From assembly GCF_000208865.1 (NCBI RefSeq), contig NC_018394.1:579635-643634 (forward strand): a stretch of 64,000 bases of DNA, read 5' to 3'. Shown here one piece after another: positions 10,703 to 22,804 of this stretch; within the stretch, counting starts at the first letter, position 1; every line of letters starts with the position of its first letter. A program made the position numbers and the translations under genes. The notes under the pieces were generated by a model. The model was not told the origin of the DNA, did not search any database, and was given only the letters and a program-made list of their open reading frames with translations. Origin of the DNA: Neospora caninum Liverpool (taxonomy: Eukaryota; Apicomplexa; Conoidasida; Eucoccidiorida; Sarcocystidae).

Positions 10703-13700
10703 AAACGAAGAGAAGTTTCTGCAGATGCAAACATGTCGCCCAGAAGACGGCATCCGTCGGGCAAGAAACTCGCCGTGGCGCAGCCGGAGAGGACGAATTC
10801 TACATTCTTTCGCCCAATCAGCAGTCAGCGAATGTTTGCGGAGAGTTGCACGGTGACCCTCGTGGATCGACGGCGGTGGAGCTTATGTCTCGAGACAAAC
10901 CTCGCGGAACTGCCATTCTGATTTTGTCAAGAAAGAGGCGAAAACGCCTGCACTTGGAAAGTAACGCAGCAAACACGGAAGGAAAGACGACGAAGCGGAA
11001 CGGCTATCGAGACCCGCGACCGTCTTCGCCGACCGCCGTCCGAGCGTTCGAATGGGAAACGAGCGACTGTTTCCAGAGACAGTTGCCCATTAACTGGGCA
11101 ACCCGACGGACGTAAGTCCTTCCCAAAAAACGGGAGTTTGGCCCAAGCAAAGACTCGGCAGTTCAAGGAGTGAAGAGTGTGAAGAGTGTCTCGGCGCGGC
11201 AGTCTGTTTTTGGTTGTGTGTCTCCTGCTGCGCAGGTGACGAGGAACATCAAGAAACAGAATGCCCGAATCTCCTTCTGTTGAACGCCTCTCCTGAAGGG
11301 GGAAATCCACCACGACGCCCTAGTGCAGGTTTTACAGCATCTTGCTTCTGAAGCGGGAACCGGCGATGGTTTGAGGGGTTCCGAGGGCCTCGTCCAGATG
11401 CATGTTTGTCGAGCTAGAAACAAGGAAAAGCCGGAAGCCCACGCGTTTGCATGCGCTCGAGACACAACCAGGCGGTCATGCCAAATGGCGCAAACTCGAT
11501 GGAAGTGATAGAGAGGCACCAGAAAGAAGAGAGGCAGCTTTTGTATCTAAAGACGAGCACTTGATTCTCCAGCAACATCCTTTCTCCCCTTTTCCGCCGA
11601 TACGGACGCTAACCCGTGTGCTTTTGCGCACACGTCCAGGAACGTAAAGGGAAGCTTTCCATGCACAACTCCGCAAGAAAAGAGAAAAGAAAGTGCAACT
11701 GCATATACATACATCTATATAGGTCCGCTTAGATAACCTTGGGGGGATATACTCAACTATAACCCTATCCCTACTACCCCGGCCTTTGTGCTGGTGAGGA
11801 GACAGTTTGGAGGCTACCACGATCAACGATTCATTTCGCCGTTAGAAAACGAAGTGCGGAACTCTCTCCCGCCGAGTAAAAGTTGGAAACTCCTCATCAG
11901 CCCCGCTTATGTGCAAGTGAATGACGAGGTAGCCAGCTCGAGGCGGCAGAGTTTCCGACAGGGGAGAAGTATGAACCAGACGCGGGAGTGTTAGAAGCAG
12001 ATTACAACGGAGAGCTACCTGAAATAAATCCTTTGCTAAAGAAAGAGATCTTTGAGATTTCAACCGTCTGTTCGTAAGTAAATGAATTTTGTTTTGCTTT
12101 TCGTTTAGAGAACGTGTAGGAGCTGAAGCCTGGCGTGCAGCAACTGATCACGACTCGGTTCTCGTGGAGATATCAGTCGTGGTCGAATCCAAATGACCTC
12201 GCTCAGACTTCGTTTCTCTTTCTGCAGGTCTCCGTACGACATCCACAGTATGCATTATGCAGCTATGTCCATACAAAATCTCCCAAAGAGCACGTCAACG
12301 TTGCGGTCGTGTTTCCCCGGCCGTTGACAGTTGCTTGGCATACGACGTTTTTCGCACCGTTCAAAACTCAAAATTCGCCTCTCTATCTGGAGGAGCTGCA
12401 GAGGGAATCTTCACCGTTGTGCGCTGCATACCTTGGAACGTGCACATGGGGCGTTCTAGCCGTAGCAGGCGAGAAAATTACGAATTTCCTTTGCGATACA
12501 ACACCCCTTCTTCCCTCTTGCCGCGCTCCGGCTGAAGGACTGGTGGCGTGCCTTGCTGAAACAAAAATACTTCTACGCTACTGCAGGGACGCATACTTAG
12601 GCAAGTATTCACGTATCTCTACACACACAAAGAAATATGTGAGGGCGGAACCCGGCACCGCCAACCTCTAGATGCTTCTTCCTCCCATCTGTGGTGCCTT
12701 CTCAGCGCTCGTCTCTCCGCTGTTCGTTTATGGAAATGAATGGCCTTGTGTTCTTCACGACGCGTATGTATGCATATATAGGAATGAAAACTGTGCAGAT
12801 ATACAACGAATCACTGAGCACCACTGGCACCAAAATGTGGCTTTCTCGCGCTCGTTGAAGAGAGTAGCCTGCATCCCTAAGATGTCTTGTCCGTATTGGT
12901 CTTCATTTGTCCATAAATCTGTGTGTCGACAAAAATATTTGCATAAGCAGATTGACGTACGCAGCTCTCGGACCATGCCGGATCAGAGGCGAATCCCAGG
13001 TTATCGTACTGCATGTCCCAAATGGTGAGCTCGTGACGGTTAATGAAGCTTTTTTCGTGTAGTTGCTAATCCACATATGAGCTCTCTAATTTGAAGTCTT
13101 CCACCGGTTAAAGGATACGACGGTGTGGATGGCGGTGGCAACCAGTACACGGAGCGTTTGCTTTAATTTTTTTGCGATAACAAGCATTGTCATTTCCAGT
13201 TTTTCGACACGGTTCTCACGTCCGTTCGAAACTTTCTGGCTGTCTGAAGTGGAAAGAAAAGCGGAAAACACCCGTGTGCCCGACCTTGCGTATGCCCATC
13301 TGTTCGCGAGCAGAAGGAGCGGCAGTGTGCGCGATTTCTTTTCTCGCATGCTCGATACTTGCGGAACGAAATGGCCTGAAATTTCCATATCTACGCCTGC
13401 CGAATTAACTTGAACATACTCAGGTGCCGCGACAAGCATTCTGTTTTTGTCTGTTTCTCATTTTCTTTCCCTGCGAAATCTCCCCGAAGACACTTCTTCG
13501 GTATCGCGTGTGCGTCTTGCGCACAGTCCTGGTTGGCGATTGAGAACCAAAGTGACCACGACGTGAATTTTGATTTCTGCCGTCTCGCGCTTTCCTGTCC
13601 CAACGTCTGTGAGGTTAGCGGGAAGGCAGTCTCGTTGTTTTTTCTTCTTGTCTCTCGTCCCTTCTCCACAGTTTCTCTGAACCTCAGCACGGCCCGCGAA

Positions 13701-13944
13701 ACGCGTACACTCGACCTAGACACTACCCTCCTGTGTAGCCCGTAACCCCGTCCTTGTTTCCCGATCCTCCTTTCCGACCACGAAAGTCAGAACGCCCCTC
13801 CAGCAGCAGGTTTTGCCTTACGGAACCGTCGGGCTTCTTGCTTTCTCGTGAAATCCCCGGTCGAACAGCACTCGGCTGTTCCCGTTCGGCTGTCGGCGGC
13901 GGCGCTTGTCCTTCCATGCATGCAAAAATTCGGGGAAAGATAAC

Positions 13945-13951
13945 AGAGACG
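13945..13951 (+). promoter_or_regulatory. AGAGACG element upstream of FIS1
   Basis: AGAGACG lies 187 bp upstream of the FIS1 start codon, in the sense orientation, matching the WGAGACG promoter heptamer of Toxoplasma. The position is plausible; the transcription start is not known. Confidence 0.3.
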
Positions 13952-14137
13952 ACACAGTTTGCTCTGGACGCTGTTCGAATCAGACTCAACAGGTTTCTGC
14001 GAACCGGGCGAGGAACTCCCTGTAGAACACAACAGCCCAAAGGAACCAAGGGTGGATCACACGGTCCAAGGCACAGAGGGTCTGTACTCCTGTGCAGAGA
14101 AACAGACGAACCGTTTTTCTGCGAGCGCTTGACAAGG

Positions 14138-17100
14138 ATGGAAGACTCCAACTTCAGTCTCCAAGCAGAGACTCAGCAGCTGAGAGAACAATACAATGCG
14201 GTAAGGAAGTCGCCGACCCTGGAGATACAAACCGGCCGTACAGCGTTGAGGCTGTGCACGTACAGACGTGTATCCCACCAGTCGCTTGCTGGCGTCTGCC
14301 TCTTTTAGAGTTGCCTTCATGAAGCGATGCTTGCGCTGAATGCTTGTCTCGCGCTTGGAACGATCCAGATGAGCAACGCTCCACATACAATGTGAGGCAT
14401 GTATCTTGGGCGCATACCAGGGGACGCGTATACCGGTGTATATACCTATACACACACAGTTGTCGGGATGTTTGTGTCTTAATCTAAATGCACACCTGGG
14501 TAAGAATGCGGGTTTTGACAACGCGAGGACGTTGCTTCGGGGATATTTATGCGTATCTGGGTACGTTGGTGCAATACTTTCTCTTTTCTGCTCAGCAAAT
14601 GCGCATGGACAGTCCGTCTCCCCGGCTTCAGTTTGAGTATGCGTGCCTTCTATCCTGTTCGCCAAGCCGCGAGGAAGTCCGAGAGTCTCTGGAGCTCTTT
14701 GACGAACTTTTAGACATTGGTTTCAACAGGTGAGCTCTTCCGCCGACCATCGTTTCTCTTCCAGAATCCCAGGCGGACAGCCCTGAGATGTCTGAAGCAA
14801 ATTCCGGTCGCCTGTCTTCTTCGCGTGCTACCTGGTGCCGTTTACCTTTCAATGCTAGGGGAGTTTGTGTTCCCTTTTCTTCTCTTTTCCTGCGGAACGT
14901 TGCGGTGTCCAGCGCTGCTCGGCCCCTGCGTTATTGGGGAGCACAAACAGCCTCCAGTAAGGTGACCGTGTGTTTCCTGTTTCTGCTTTCTCCCCGAAAT
15001 GCATGGCTTTTACAATCTTTACTCCAGACTGCCGGACACGCGCAGTGATCTTCCGTAGTTGTCGCTGCAGCGCCTTCTCAGGCACAGATGTTCCGCCTTG
15101 CCAGGCGGTTTGCTGCATGCGTCCTGGGCCCGGCGCGCATGCCGTCCACGTTTCCTCATGCCTTCGATGTTCGCGTGTCAGAAACAGCGTGGCGAAAGTC
15201 CTGAAGGGTGGCCGATGCCGAACGTGCCGCGTAGCGTTTATTGCCAGCGGGGTTTCCCATGCGGCGAGTGTTTTACCGAGCGTGAACGCCAAGCAAGCTT
15301 TTCTGCGCAACGCCCTTGTTCATATAACCGGGCAACTCGTACCTCATCCGCACGGTGTGCGTGACTCTGTTTGACTCCGGATCGATATTTTTGCGTAGGG
15401 CTTTTGTGTGGTCTGTTGCCCATCCGTCTGTGGTCCCTGTTTGGTTGACGCCTGCGGCTTCCGTGGGGTGTACCTCTGAGGGAGGCGAATCTCACGTCGT
15501 CTCCCCCGCGTGGAGCGTGTGGATCTTACTTTAGATCCTTCTCACGCGGCTGTCAAGCGAGTATCCTGTTCTTAGATTCCACATGTCTGAAGTCGCTGAC
15601 AGACTGAGAGGGAGTCTCGGCCACGTCGCGGTCTGCCAGGATCCTGCCGCTATCGGCGCCTGTGCGCATCTCCACCGGTGGAAATCCGCGCGAGGGGCGA
15701 CGCCTGAATTAGGCATGTGGAGCTACACTCGAATCCACGTCCCTTTCTCTGTGTGAGCGCCGGTGAATCCCTCTGTGCCGTTATGCTCATCCGCCCGACT
15801 GCTTGAAAACTGTTGTGGTCTGTGTATCCACAGGTCCGACTGTCTCTTTCAGATTTCTTTGGCCCACCTTAAACTAGGAGAGTACAATCTGGCGAAACGC
15901 AGAGTTGAAACACTTCTGCGCTTGGTAAGAGAAAACGGGGCCGAGAGCAGTTTTTCGCTGAGCGCGCGCCTTTTGATTGCCACGAAAACGTAAAAAACAT
16001 GCCAACCTGACTCGCAGGTGTTTCTCACAGAGCCTGTGCCGACTCCTGAAAAAAGGCGTAGTGTCGTAGATTCGTATAGAGATAGGAACACGTTAAGTCG
16101 TGAATCTTGACAGACTGTGATCTACCTCTTGCAAAGGTACAGACTCTCAGAATGCTGCCAGCAGAAGGCGTATATGGTGCCGCCTGACACGAAGATATTC
16201 AGCTGAGGGATGACGAGGAAACCAACGTGAATGCCGGTTTTTTGGTCTCGTGAAGGATGTGCCTTTTCCGACTCGAGCCCATGAAAGACCCGAAAGTGGG
16301 AGAACTGTATCAGACCGGCTGTGTACATTGCGAAGGGAAAACCGAGGACCATGCGAAGAGCAACGCCCCCGTCAGGGATCTTGGAGGCGCACCCGTCGTG
16401 AGGCGTGTACTTTTCGACGGATTCATGTGGAAGGCGTGTAGGAGTGGCGCCGCTGTTCCAATCGAACAGACTGGACGGTTGTGTCGACTTTTGATTCAGG
16501 AACCGCGGAATTTATCTGCCTTGTCGTTGCACAGCCTTATCATAGACCGGGCTTCCCACGGTAAGTGAGCGGCGGACCGCGGGCTGTACCCGCAACTCGT
16601 GAGGCGCCGCTGCTCGGAAACCACGTCGTGTCTTCTGTCGCGTAGTGGAACAGAGGGAACGCTGGCCGCAGGCCGCGAGCCGCAAACACTTCCGTCCCGG
16701 GGGCAGTAAGCAGTTCATAGGAGGTGCGCAATCGCAGCTGTAGTCTTGAATCCTGTGCATAGGAGCGCTGTACGTACAGTGGCATCTCACGGCCATGCGA
16801 AGAGAAGCGAGAAGCGAATGCGACCGACGGGCCACGCACAACGCGACGTGTTGTCACGAATTCCTAGCGAGAGTGGTTGCGAATGGAGAAGCGCTAAGGG
16901 GACGCCAGAACGGTTCTGGAGACTCCATGAGAACACCACGAATTTCTTCTGTATTACAAGTCCGTCAAAGCCTGTCCGCCACGCAACTGCATGACCCATT
17001 GCGTTGGAGAAAACATTACCCTATCGGCATCTCGCAGTGCGTTATCTTCGTGGTACACCCTGTTACGGGTTTACACAGTGTAAGTGTGGGAAAACGGTGT

Positions 17101-17814
17101 GTGTATGCCTACAAGTGTTTACATCGTGAAGCGCGTTTAGCGGCAGAGTCTTCGCTGTCAGTGTCTCGGTAGACCTGGGATATGACACTGCAGGATTTCA
17201 ATGTTTGTGGAGTTTCCCCTATCACTCTTTTGGATGTGGAACTTGCAGATGGTCTCATTGGGTCCGTGCTTCTCGGCCTCGCCGTAGGTGAGTGATTTTG
17301 TTTTGTCCCACCTCCTGAAGAGGGCCAGGGAAGAACCTGTGTCCACGGTGGGCAAGCGTGGGACACTAACGGCTTTGGAGGGAATCGCGGTTGAATGCCA
17401 ATGGAACCGTGAGAGAAACAGGCGTTTCTCTCACGGTTCCCCTTGAAGTCGATCGGTTCACTAACTTAAAACCGGCCGAAATCCGTACCTGCGGGCCTCA
17501 GCGTGAGGGTGAAGTCGAAGATCGACTCGTGCTGTTTGAAGAAAGTATACACATCGAAGGAAAGCCTCATGGTCTGGTACGCTGAAGCTTCCGTGGTGCG
17601 TTTTCGATTCACAACGGATCTTTGTGCAGTGGTGAACTCTGCTCGCGAATGGACGCTACTCAGCACTTTCAATGCATAGCTTAACATTAGCCGACATCCT
17701 GGACTGCGATTCTAAGCGGCAGGTTCAGTTCTTCGGCACGTGCTTACACACTGTTCTTTATGTTCAGGCGGCTGTGTGTGGTATCTCCTGCGGTCGTGGA
17801 CGTTATCAAAGTAG
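14138..17814 (+). CDS. FIS1: FIS1, tail-anchored mitochondrial outer-membrane TPR protein
   Basis: Fis1 is a TPR-bundle protein held in the mitochondrial outer membrane by a C-terminal helix. Elsewhere it acts as an adaptor for the fission dynamin. Six exons close perfectly in frame: 14138-14200, 14596-14729, 15834-15924, 16500-16560, 17249-17287 and 17768-17814. They give 144 aa, close to the usual 150 or so. Signature blocks are LQFEYACLL with LELFDELLDIGFNR (TPR 1) and DCLFQISLAHLKLGEYNLAK (TPR 2). EPRNLSALSLHSLI follows, then the tail anchor DGLIGSVLLGLAVGGCVWYL with a short basic end (LRSWTLSK). The start ATG (MEDSNF) follows an in-context AAGG. Intron 5 holds a perfect 17-bp hairpin. 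Whether it drives fission in this lineage cannot be read from sequence. Confidence 0.95.
17403..17440. repeat. Perfect 17-bp inverted repeat with 4-base loop, FIS1 intron 5
   Basis: Bases 17403-17419 are the exact reverse complement of 17424-17440, with the loop AGGC between them. It lies in the intron between FIS1 exons 5 and 6. A stem this long could fold in the pre-mRNA or extrude as a cruciform. Confidence 0.95.
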
Positions 17815-19663
17815 ACGGCGACCGGGATGGCGGCTACATTCGATGGTGGGAACTGTGCTCTTCGTCGGCGCCGCCTGCAGCGTCGAGTTAGTCCCAGCCT
17901 TTTGCCGCATCCCTCTTTTCTCTGGTGCAATTCCCTTCAGAAAGCGGGTAGTCCCCCTCTCTAAAAAGTTCAAACTTGATTAGAGAGAGGCGAAGCGTTG
18001 TGGGCGAGTTCGTCCGGCAGTTTGTTTTCTCCTTGCGCACTGCATCCTTCATGAAATCCAACCCTGTACCTCGTCTTTTCGAGCGAACGGCTAGGACCCG
18101 GTCTACCTATGTACTCTCACTGAAATACGTTTCCCTTCACCAACTCGCGGATGTGGTGATGTCCGTCATCTGAATTTCAAGAAACCAAGAATAGAAATAA
18201 AATATCTCGGCAAGCAAACGGTGTATGTCCGCAGACGAGATTCGACTTCCGTGAGTGCGTGTTATTTGCTGACCAAAGAACGAATCGGGCGCTGCAGTCG
18301 GCGTCTTGGTGTAACGGCACGTACCCTCTCCGGAGGGAAAGAAAGGGAAGGCTTCAGTTCCCCCCAACGCCGCGCCGCCCGCGTGTCCCGGCCCTTTTGA
18401 CGCATCCTTGGACAGGATTTGGGCACCGGAGCACCACGCACATACACAGTCGTGGTGGCTGTTAGCCCCGCGCTGGAATCCTCCAAGACAGACTACCGCT
18501 TCCTGCAAGTCTCAGCGCCGGCGTGCCTCTCAGTCAACAGGGAACCGAGGTCCGCACAATCGGTACCCAGCCCTGCGTGCATATGCAGCCCCGCTCGCGC
18601 TTCCTGTAGTATTCAGGAAAATGCGAAACTGCGTGAGCACGTTTGCACGGCTGATTCCTGCCTTTGAAAGAAACACGGAGGTTATATATAGGGAGAGCAT
18701 ATCTGTTCACGGCACTGTACGTTTTTCGGCACCGCTAGGGATCCAAGCTCCGAGAAACGGCCAGCCTGTCATCCAGGAATGGAGGAGGGCGGCTGAGAAA
18801 CGCAGCTCCACTTGCCGATGCCGCGGTGGATGCGAGTGAAACTACCAGAAGGATGACCACCACCTTGCAGATTCTGAGCTTCTACTAGAACGGTGATATA
18901 GCAGCGGCTCCTGTTAGCGTTCAGGACCGAGGCGAAAGAATCAGGAACATTTGCCCCCGAGGTACACGGAGGATAAATGAACTATAGCGTATACTCGAGT
19001 GAAGCGCGCTATGCGATCCACGAACTACGAACCCCCGGGGCCGTGGTCGCCACTGGCTGAGCGTTTTGTTCACTCGTGTCGCCGACGGAGGCGGGAACTT
19101 CTGACTCGAGAGCGCACATTCTGCTCAACAGCGAACTTATTTGAATGTTAGCGGACCGGGATTGGCACATCGGTTTGCTTTATGAAAAACGAAGTTGAAT
19201 TAACATTTATGATCTACCTCTTTGATCGTCGACAGCCGTACCACGTGCTACTCTCGCTTCCCTTGTCGGGCAGACGACGCCACGCCATCGGTTATTCCCG
19301 GGAACTTTCTGAAGCGCCTCCACATTGGTGCATCCCTTGTAAGCTACTATCAGATCTTCCCCCCGAAGGGTTGCTCAGGAAAAGCGAAAATATGCCAAGG
19401 AAAAGAAAGGTCGCTCAGGAAACCCAAGCTAAAGAAAAGGCACCTACTCGCGAGGGACTTCCTCGCCTCTGGAGACACGCAGACTCCCCCCCAGGTACTG
19501 TACAGGTGTTTCACGGAAAGACGTGAGAAAAGACAGTCGGTGTCGTTCCTCGAAAATCTTTCCATTTTCACAGGGACGCGTCCAAAACCAACAGAGATGC
19601 GGCCGGCAGGAGCGCGCTGCTCGTGCGCGCCGCTGCGACCTGCTAAAGCTGGCACACTTCGCT
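17815..19663. other. Convergent intergenic region between FIS1 and the RG-rich gene
   Basis: Both flanking genes end here, so 3' UTRs and poly(A) sites of FIS1 and the RG-rich gene are expected. The short frames (for example 18408-18839 plus) show no domain. I see no RNA gene or repeat. Confidence 0.45.
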
Positions 19664-20881
19664 CTATCGCGGGCCATACTTGCTGAAGCGATCGCTTAAG
19701 CTCCCCCCGCCGTATCCGTTGTACGGCAGGTGCGCCGCCTGTGCACTTTTGTTGTTCGCGTAGCCATGTTCATCCACCATCGCTTGCGGCGGCGTTACTG
19801 CCATGCCCCGCTGAGCAGCCATGGGCGGCGGCACCTTGTCCAGCGTCGCCATAATCTTTATCTTTGACATGAGCTCCAAATCGCTCGCAGAAGGCACAGC
19901 CCGTTGCACTGGCTGTTGGGCAGAACTCCCGCGCAACACGGGTACCCTGTTTCCCGGCGCTGGAGCGCGCCTCCTGGTGCTCCCGGCGGTCGCAGCCCGC
20001 GTCGGACGCGGCGCCGCTGCAGAGGCAAATCCGCCGGCTGCCGAGCTCTGCGCTCGTCTGTTGAACGAAGTGTTGAGTGGCCTCGCTGCGCCAGGGCGCG
20101 CTGCCTTGAGCCGTGCAGCTGCTGCGGCGGGTTCTGCGCGCGTAGCGTTCGCCAGCTTGCTGATGCCGCCAGTCTTCCTCACAGTTACTGCCTTGCGGCC
20201 ACGCGTTGCGTTCGCCGCGCCGAGTCCTTGCAACCGAGCTCCAGCGGTCGAACGGACCGCGAGGCGCGCTGCCGGGCGGCCGACAAGCGCGCCGTCTCGA
20301 GTGCGCGGAAGGCCGAGCGGCAGGCGCGATTTCCTGGACGCGGCTCTCCCACGAAGCCTCATTCCCGGTCGGATCATCATACGCTGAGCAGACACGGGAG
20401 CTGTTGCAACCCGTCTCGCATTCGCTGTTCCCGTCTTCTTCGGGCCGGGTTTCCCAGCCTTTCTGCCGGGAACCGAGTTCTCAAGAGGCTGCGCAAGACG
20501 CTGCGCCAGGGACACTTTCGGAGTTGCCGCCTGAAGGTTCTGCTTCTTTTTGGCCCCAGGTTTCGGCGTCGGGCGGTTGCGAGACGAAACGGCAAAGCCG
20601 CCGCGACCGCCACGACCGCGCCGAACTGCGCCCCGCACGTTGCCTGCTGCCTGGCCTCCGGTTCGACCAGAGTCCGCCCCGCCCGTCGAGGGCCCTCCGC
20701 GTTTGTTGATTGCGCGACCGCGCCCTGACAGTTTAGGTCCATTCCCCCGACGAAACGGGTTCTTTCGTTGAGAGTTGCGCCCCTGCGCCGCCGCTTGGCG
20801 CTGCATTTTGACTAGATCGTCGAGGGAGCAATTCAGCCGGCTCTCCATCGACATCGAAGCGTTGCCCGCGGAGGTCGTCAT
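19664..20881 (-). CDS. RG-rich basic protein with UAP56-binding-like N-terminal motif
   Basis: The protein is 405 aa, strongly basic, and rich in Arg, Gly, Ala and Pro, with RGRGGRGGF at about residues 85-95. Near the N-terminus, CSLDDLVKM (residues 18-26) resembles the SLDDIIKL UAP56-binding motif of mRNA-export adaptors such as ALYREF and UIF. A second short block, LSDRFSKYGPR, ends the protein. There is no RRM or other folded domain, so most of it should be disordered, probably nuclear, and a substrate for arginine methylation. The ATG at 20881 (MTTSAG) is chosen because a pyrimidine-rich run ending in CAG just upstream looks like the acceptor of a 5' UTR intron. The coding part is a single exon. 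The export-adaptor role is inferred from the motif alone; a generic RNA-binding or chromatin protein is the alternative. Confidence 0.75.
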   Translation of the reverse strand: MTTSAGNASMSMESRLNCSLDDLVKMQRQAAAQGRNSQRKNPFRRGNGPKLSGRGRAINKRGGPSTGGADSGRTGGQAAGNVRGAVRRGRGGRGGFAVSSRNRPTPKPGAKKKQNLQAATPKVSLAQRLAQPLENSVPGRKAGKPGPKKTGTANARRVATAPVSAQRMMIRPGMRLRGRAASRKSRLPLGLPRTRDGALVGRPAARLAVRSTAGARLQGLGAANATRGRKAVTVRKTGGISKLANATRAEPAAAAARLKAARPGAARPLNTSFNRRAQSSAAGGFASAAAPRPTRAATAGSTRRRAPAPGNRVPVLRGSSAQQPVQRAVPSASDLELMSKIKIMATLDKVPPPMAAQRGMAVTPPQAMVDEHGYANNKSAQAAHLPYNGYGGGSLSDRFSKYGPR

Positions 20882-22804
20882 TTTCGCTGCCTGGACAAAA
20901 ACAAATACGGAGAGTGGTGTCCCCGGAACCGCAAACAAGAAGCCTTGAAACTCTGCAGGAGCTCAAAACAGTGGCACGAGGTCTAACAGCCTTTGCCGAC
21001 CGGACGCGCAGGGGAGACTGTGGTAGAAGACCTGACGAACTACAGGCACGGAACCACTGCGTCGCAAGTTGTAGACGTTGCCGACGGCTGCGAAAGCTCC
21101 TCACGTAGCACGCATCCCCGTTCGAAATCAGGAATCTCCCGAGGCGGCTGAGCGTAGAAGTATTGATCGTGGAGAAGTGCCGGAGGGAGAATGGTTCCTG
21201 CAAAGATAGGCCTGAATCATTGGCTATCTGTCATAAATCACCCACGCCCCTAAAAACACACCCAACGCTGCGAAAGCTGGAAAAAAAGTCTAAAGGGACA
21301 GCGGCTCCGGTCATGTCTCTTTCAGCTTTGGAAAGAATCGACATTCCCTGTCGCGGACCCGCCACTGAATGCAGCGACTAACGGACCCACGAATTTCTGC
21401 AGCTGCTCGTGTATCAAAAGATCGCGCCACGGGGTTCGTTCAAACTCCTTTAATTGTGCCCCTCGTCCCCTCTTTATTGGTCGCTCGAACGACCAGACGC
21501 GCGCTTTCTCTGTGCCAAAAGAACCTCGATAGGATTGAACTCTGGATGTACCATTCTACGTTCAAATGCTTCTAGAATTTATCCCTGTCATCTTGCAGCC
21601 AGACTCCAGACGTGGTGCCACGAACGAAGCCGATGGCCAAGGCGTCAAACTTCGTATGGGGAAGGTCGTCAAAAACCGAAGAAAAAGTGACGCGGGTAGA
21701 AACCTCTGTGGAATTCTGAGTCACTTACTCGATATTGCGCTGAAGCTGCGACGTTCCTGTTGTTGCTGCCAAGGTGAAATCCGGGTGACTCTTGTGTCTT
21801 TTGGGGAAGAGGAAAAATCAAAAAAATCCCTGTCTTTCTTATCCTGCAGGGGGGCTCGAATGGACTCCCGGCCACAAAAAACACAAGACCGGTTTTTGCG
21901 CCGAAAAGAAAACGCCGGCGAAAGTCTCACCAAACGCCGAGAAATCACAACAGCAGGAGAACACAAGAAGAAACACTTCCCGTCCAAACCAGCAGAGAAT
22001 GCAAGGAGGGGAATGAAGTGAAAGGTGTCCAGGGGAGGATTCGTTCCGCAAGTGTATGGACACCTCCGCTCCCTTGCTGATTGCTCCGTCCATAGGCGCA
22101 TTCGCTTCCGCACACCAGACTCTGAAGCCAATGTCGCAAACGCTGCCAGCGGGGGTGCAACTCGGTCAGTGTCAGCCACCCGAGATGCATGTGGTGGAAC
22201 TCAACCAGGTAAGCAACCAGTCCGTTGGAGATGGACTACCAGCATCTGTGCACGCGTTTTCGGTGGGGTTTGTACACCCACTGCTCAGAGACCACTGCAT
22301 GCGTTCGAGCTACGTCGTGTATGAACTTTGACGCGCTGAGCCGGCTCAGGACGTGCCGAGACAACAAGTAGCTGTTCTTGCGAATTTCCAGGGCTGTCTT
22401 GCGACGGACTTGTTCCGTTCTGAGCGTGTTCGACTGGAAACCTAACCTCACACCGGGGTCACGCTTTCGTGTCGGAGGAAAGGAAGTTACCGGATCGTTT
22501 GTTTGGATCTCGAGGGAGCGGAGGCCGCGAATCGGTTCTCGTCACGCATGCTCTGGGCGTGGAATTCGTTCTGCATGCTTCAGAATATTTGGACGAGGCC
22601 GTAATTCCCTTCCCGTGTTCAACTGTCAGGTTAGCTAGTTGGAGCGTAGGGCGCCCCCTCCACTTTTTTGATTTGCTGAAAGCCGCTATAACGGAAACGG
22701 CTGAGGACGCCAGCAAATGCGCCACGGACCTCAGAGTCTGGGCCGCTGTAACCGGAGCAAGTCCCCATTCCTGTGTCACCTGGTGTTCCCTGGACGTCGC
22801 CAAG
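20882..22804. other. Divergent intergenic region between the RG-rich gene (-) and Cir_N gene (+)
   Basis: Promoters of both neighbours should lie here. An ATG-initiated frame at 22056-22208 ends at a good donor (CAG|GTAAGC), but no partner exon could be joined to it. The frame of the Cir_N first exon is open back to about 22469 without an ATG, so I take that as 5' UTR. Confidence 0.45.

Larger units (their letters stand above)
10512..14137. other. Divergent intergenic region between NECAP (-) and FIS1 (+)
   Basis: The two flanking genes are transcribed away from each other, so both promoters and 5' UTRs must lie here. Open frames such as 10657-11115 (+), 12135-12671 (+) and 13391-13723 (-) show no domain and no supported splice partner. 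Two AGAGACG elements, each about 190 bp from a start codon, are listed separately. Confidence 0.45.

Noticed and set aside
19904..20728. 274-codon plus-strand open frame, and a second at 20206-20709
   Set aside because: Antisense shadows of the RG-rich gene, whose repetitive GC-rich codons leave several frames open.
22056..22208. ATG-led frame ending in a good splice donor (CAG|GTAAGC) upstream of the Cir_N gene
   Set aside because: No acceptor downstream gives a family-like continuation, and the Cir_N protein already begins in the usual place for its family.
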